7,561 nt of DNA, taken from assembly GCA_025455225.1 (NCBI GenBank), contig JALOMY010000135.1, positions 1-7,561 on the forward strand, given 5' to 3'. Under the pieces are notes generated by a model. The model was not told the origin of the DNA. It worked only from the letters and a program-made list of their open reading frames with translations, and made no database searches. The position numbers were made by a program, and so were the translations under genes. This document shows, piece after piece, positions 4,909 to 7,561 of the stretch (within the stretch, counting starts at the first letter, position 1; the number at the start of each line of letters is the position of its first letter). This DNA is from Cyclobacteriaceae bacterium (lineage in GTDB: Bacteria > Bacteroidota > Bacteroidia > Cytophagales > Cyclobacteriaceae).

Positions 4909-5886
4909 ATGAAATCCTTTCGCACCGAACTTTACCTGCAGGCATTCCCTGAAAAGATTCAATTGAAGGATACTTTAGTGACTATGGGCTCGTGCTTTGC
5001 CGAAGTAATTGGCCGGTATTTATTGGATTATAAATTTACTGTTCTCAATAATCCGTATGGCACTACTTATAATCCGCATTCCATTCATATACAGTTATTG
5101 CACAGTTTGTATAATGAGCCAGTTCCTGAACATACGTATCTGGAAAACAATAATCTTTATTTCAATTATACTTTTCATTCCTCAATTTCATCTGACTCCA
5201 GCGCTTCATTACATAATCAACTTACGGAATTAACCGGTACTGTACATCATAGGCTTGCAGGTGCCCACTGGTTAATCCTTACGTATGGAACAGCCTGGGT
5301 CTATAGGCGCAAAGACACCAGTGATATTGTGGCCAATTGCCATAAAATGCCAGGTAATTTGTTTGAAAAAGAACTTTTAACACAAAAGAAGATTATTGAA
5401 TCGTTTGATACGGTCTATAAAGCAATCAAATCATTCAATCCAAATTTGCGTCTTATTCTTACCGTAAGCCCGGTTCGTCATATCAAGGATACCCTGCCTT
5501 TAAACAACGTAAGCAAATCGGTTCTTCGATTGGTTTGCCATACACTAACCCAGCAATACCGGGATGTATATTATTTTCCGGCTTATGAAATCATGATGGA
5601 TGATCTTCGTGATTACCGGTTTTACAAAAGCGACATGATTCATCCTTCTGAAGAAGCTGAACAATACATCTGGCAAAAATTCTCCAGCTCCTTTTTTGAA
5701 GACGATACACATAGGTTTATTGATGTTTGGAAAGGAATTCAATCGGATTTAAAACACAGGCCGTTTCACCCCAATTCACCAGGCCATCAGCAGTTTCTTC
5801 ACAACTTACTTCGGCAATTGAATGAAGTAAGCAAACAGGTAAATGTAGATTCAGAAATCAACCTTGTGCGCAGCCAGATCAACTAA
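4909..5886 (+). CDS. GSCFA-domain protein (SGNH-hydrolase-like)
   Basis: A 325-residue member of the GSCFA family (PF08885), named after the motif seen here at residues 27-31 in VTMGSCFAEVIG. Other family stretches are NNPYGTTYNP (47-56), LILTYGTAWVY (122-132), LILTVSPVRH (182-191), and YYFPAYEIMMDDLRDYRFYKSDMIHPS (221-247). The layout recalls the SGNH/GDSL esterase-lipase superfamily, with Ser28 as a nucleophile candidate and Asp242/His245 (DMIH) as the C-terminal dyad. An ester or acyl-transfer reaction is therefore plausible, but the substrate is unknown. No signal peptide or membrane helix is visible, so it is probably cytoplasmic. The start is the ATG at 4909, 55 nt after the ribosomal terminator; no convincing -33/-7 promoter was found. 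The YyaL-type gene follows after 15 nt, suggesting one operon. Confidence 0.92.
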   Translation: MKSFRTELYLQAFPEKIQLKDTLVTMGSCFAEVIGRYLLDYKFTVLNNPYGTTYNPHSIHIQLLHSLYNEPVPEHTYLENNNLYFNYTFHSSISSDSSASLHNQLTELTGTVHHRLAGAHWLILTYGTAWVYRRKDTSDIVANCHKMPGNLFEKELLTQKKIIESFDTVYKAIKSFNPNLRLILTVSPVRHIKDTLPLNNVSKSVLRLVCHTLTQQYRDVYYFPAYEIMMDDLRDYRFYKSDMIHPSEEAEQYIWQKFSSSFFEDDTHRFIDVWKGIQSDLKHRPFHPNSPGHQQFLHNLLRQLNEVSKQVNVDSEINLVRSQIN

Positions 5887-5901
5887 TTAAAATGATATTT
5901 T

Positions 5902-7561
5902 ATGGCCAATGCCCACCCAGATAAGAAACCGAACCATCTAATCCATTCAACTTCACCTTACTTATTGCAACATGCCTACAATCCGGTTGAATGGTATGAA
6001 TGGGGCGAAGAAGCATTAAGCCGGGCTCGTGAAGAATCCAAACCCATTCTCGTAAGTATTGGGTATTCATCCTGCCACTGGTGCCATGTAATGGAACGTG
6101 AATCGTTTGAAAATAATGACATCGCCCAATTGATGAATGCGCATTTCATCTGCATCAAGGTTGACCGGGAAGAACGTCCCGATATCGATCAGGTATACAT
6201 GGATGCTGTGCAGGCTATGGGTATACACGGAGGATGGCCGTTGAATGTATTTCTTACCACCGATCAAAAGCCATTCTTCGGAGGCACTTATTTTTCACCA
6301 TCAGCATGGACCAATGTTTTGAAAAATATTTACATCGCCTACGAAACACGTAAATATGAGATTCACCAATCGGCAGAAGAGCTGGCTCAACATCTTGCCG
6401 CGAGCGATCTTCACAAATATTCATCACTAAGCCGAATGGAAGATCTTAAGGATGGGCTAAACTCCATCTATACTAATATTGAAAAGAAATTTGACCCGCT
6501 ATGGGGTGGTGTTGATAAAGCACCCAAGTTTATTATGCCATCCATATGGCAGATGCTGCTGCGCTACAATCATTTAACCGAAAACCGCGCTGCCCTTCAA
6601 CAGGTACAAATCACACTTAACAAGATACTTGATGGTGGAATATACGACCAGATTGGCGGTGGATTTGCCCGTTATTCCGTAGATGCAGAATGGTTTGCAC
6701 CTCATTTCGAAAAAATGCTCTATGATAACGCTCAATTGATTTCGTTATACTCGGAAGCCTATTCGGTAACCTATAACCCGGATTATAAACGAGTTGTTTT
6801 TGAAACATTCGATTGGCTGAACCGGGAAATGTGTGATGCCAATGGCGGCTATTATTCAGCACTGGATGCCGACAGCGAGGGAGAAGAGGGCAGGTATTAC
6901 ACGTGGACACTCAAGGAGATAACGGATATACTTACAGATGAAGGCAGACTGTTTGCTTCGTACTTCGGTGTTACACCCGAAGGTAATTGGGAACATGGAA
7001 AAAATATTTTGAAACGGGTTGTATCGGATGCTGATTTCATCCGGGAACATCAGTTAACCGATTCTGTTCTAACCGAAAAACTAAATACCTGGAAATCTAC
7101 TCTTCTCGCTCAACGAAATCAACGAATTAAACCTGGTCTGGATGATAAAATTCTGACCGGTTGGAATGCCATGATGATTTTGGGCCTACTCAGGGCATAC
7201 CATACTTTTGATTATAAACCGTTTCTGGAGTCAGCCTTAAAAAACATCAGTTTCCTGGAACGGAACCTGATGGATGGTGAAAAAATTTACCGGTCTTTCA
7301 AAGGAACACGTTCCTCCACCGAAGGATTCCTGGATGATTATGCTTATGTACTATTAGCATATCTTCAATTATACCAATCTGATTTTAACGAACACTGGCT
7401 CTACCGGGCAAGTGGAATTCTGAACTACGTCATCCGGAATTTTTTTGACCCCCGTGAGGGATTATTTTATTATTCCAGCGAGTCAGCAGAAAAACTTATT
7501 GCTCGTAAAAAAGAAATCTTTGACAATGTAATACCTTCATCCAACAGCCTTATGGCTATTG
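5902..7561 (+). CDS. YyaL/SSP411-type thioredoxin-domain protein (3' end outside window)
   Basis: Large conserved protein of the DUF255/YyaL (eukaryotic SSP411/SPATA20) family; 553 residues are visible and the frame is still open at the right edge. Family members are usually somewhat under 700 residues, so about a fifth is missing. The N-terminal thioredoxin-like domain (about 1-170) has NHLIHSTSPYLLQHAYNPVEWYEWGEEA, then SIGYSSCHWCHVMERESFE with the CxxC pair Cys58/Cys61, KVDREERPDID (86-96) and GGWPLNVFLTTDQKPFFGGTYF (110-131). The rest resembles an alpha/alpha-barrel glycosidase-like fold: FDPLWGGVDKAPKF (198-210), GGIYDQIGGGFARYSVDAEWFAPHFEKMLYDNAQL (245-279), GGYYSALDADSEGEEGRYYTW (315-335) and KILTGWNAMM (416-425). 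Reaction and substrate are not established for the family. The ATG at 5902 is chosen because in-frame stops lie just upstream and the NHLI motif follows. It is probably co-transcribed with the GSCFA gene. Confidence 0.95.
   Translation, partial: MANAHPDKKPNHLIHSTSPYLLQHAYNPVEWYEWGEEALSRAREESKPILVSIGYSSCHWCHVMERESFENNDIAQLMNAHFICIKVDREERPDIDQVYMDAVQAMGIHGGWPLNVFLTTDQKPFFGGTYFSPSAWTNVLKNIYIAYETRKYEIHQSAEELAQHLAASDLHKYSSLSRMEDLKDGLNSIYTNIEKKFDPLWGGVDKAPKFIMPSIWQMLLRYNHLTENRAALQQVQITLNKILDGGIYDQIGGGFARYSVDAEWFAPHFEKMLYDNAQLISLYSEAYSVTYNPDYKRVVFETFDWLNREMCDANGGYYSALDADSEGEEGRYYTWTLKEITDILTDEGRLFASYFGVTPEGNWEHGKNILKRVVSDADFIREHQLTDSVLTEKLNTWKSTLLAQRNQRIKPGLDDKILTGWNAMMILGLLRAYHTFDYKPFLESALKNISFLERNLMDGEKIYRSFKGTRSSTEGFLDDYAYVLLAYLQLYQSDFNEHWLYRASGILNYVIRNFFDPREGLFYYSSESAEKLIARKKEIFDNVIPSSNSLMAI

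Noticed and set aside
5009..5233. Plus-strand 74-codon open frame inside the GSCFA gene
   Set aside because: It is hydrophobic only because it reads AT-rich coding sequence in another frame, and it is fully contained in a gene with clear family motifs.
1..7561. CRISPR array, insertion sequence, tRNA/rRNA gene, toxin-antitoxin or defence module
   Set aside because: No spaced direct repeats, transposase or integrase motifs, tRNA-like sequence or small paired genes were seen; every gap is under 200 nt and is covered above.

Overview
The window looks like ordinary chromosomal DNA of a Bacteroidota bacterium, probably close to the Cytophagales/Chitinophagales. Four things support this. Three intergenic gaps carry the Bacteroidota-type -7 element TAnnTTTG, two of them with a TTG about 18-19 nt upstream. 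Start codons mostly lack a Shine-Dalgarno sequence. The ribosomal genes run rpsF-rpsR-rplI with no ssb between rpsF and rpsR. Several products (the long-insert signal peptidase I, the HSLHSPF methyltransferase, the GSCFA protein) are of Bacteroidota type. The genus cannot be fixed from the sequence.

Layout. At 1-597 is the 3' part of a signal peptidase I gene (lepB), cut by the left edge. It converges on ung (uracil-DNA glycosylase, minus strand, 639-1301). Ung is divergent from apaG (1378-1764), whose stop codon is followed at once by the GTG start of a class I SAM-dependent methyltransferase (1765-2538). Next, under its own promoter, is a single-pass membrane coiled-coil protein of unknown function (2593-3528). 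A 166-nt gap with two overlapping hairpins and a strong -7 element leads to the ribosomal operon rpsF-rpsR-rplI (3695-4795), which ends in a very strong intrinsic terminator (4807-4853). The last unit is a GSCFA-domain protein (4909-5886), followed 15 nt later by a YyaL/SSP411-type thioredoxin-domain protein (5902 to the right edge, no stop codon in the window).

How the genes relate. Most are core functions: protein export (LepB), uracil repair (Ung) and translation (bS6, bS18, bL9). Three proteins have folds that can be recognised but roles that are not established: the methyltransferase, the coiled-coil protein, and the GSCFA/YyaL pair. I see no mobile element, CRISPR array, defence island, tRNA or rRNA. 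The most interesting signals are regulatory: a solitary Shine-Dalgarno-like AGGAGGAG before rpsR, an apparently leaderless apaG mRNA, mutually exclusive hairpins before rpsF, and the in-frame stop-GTG junction between apaG and the methyltransferase gene.
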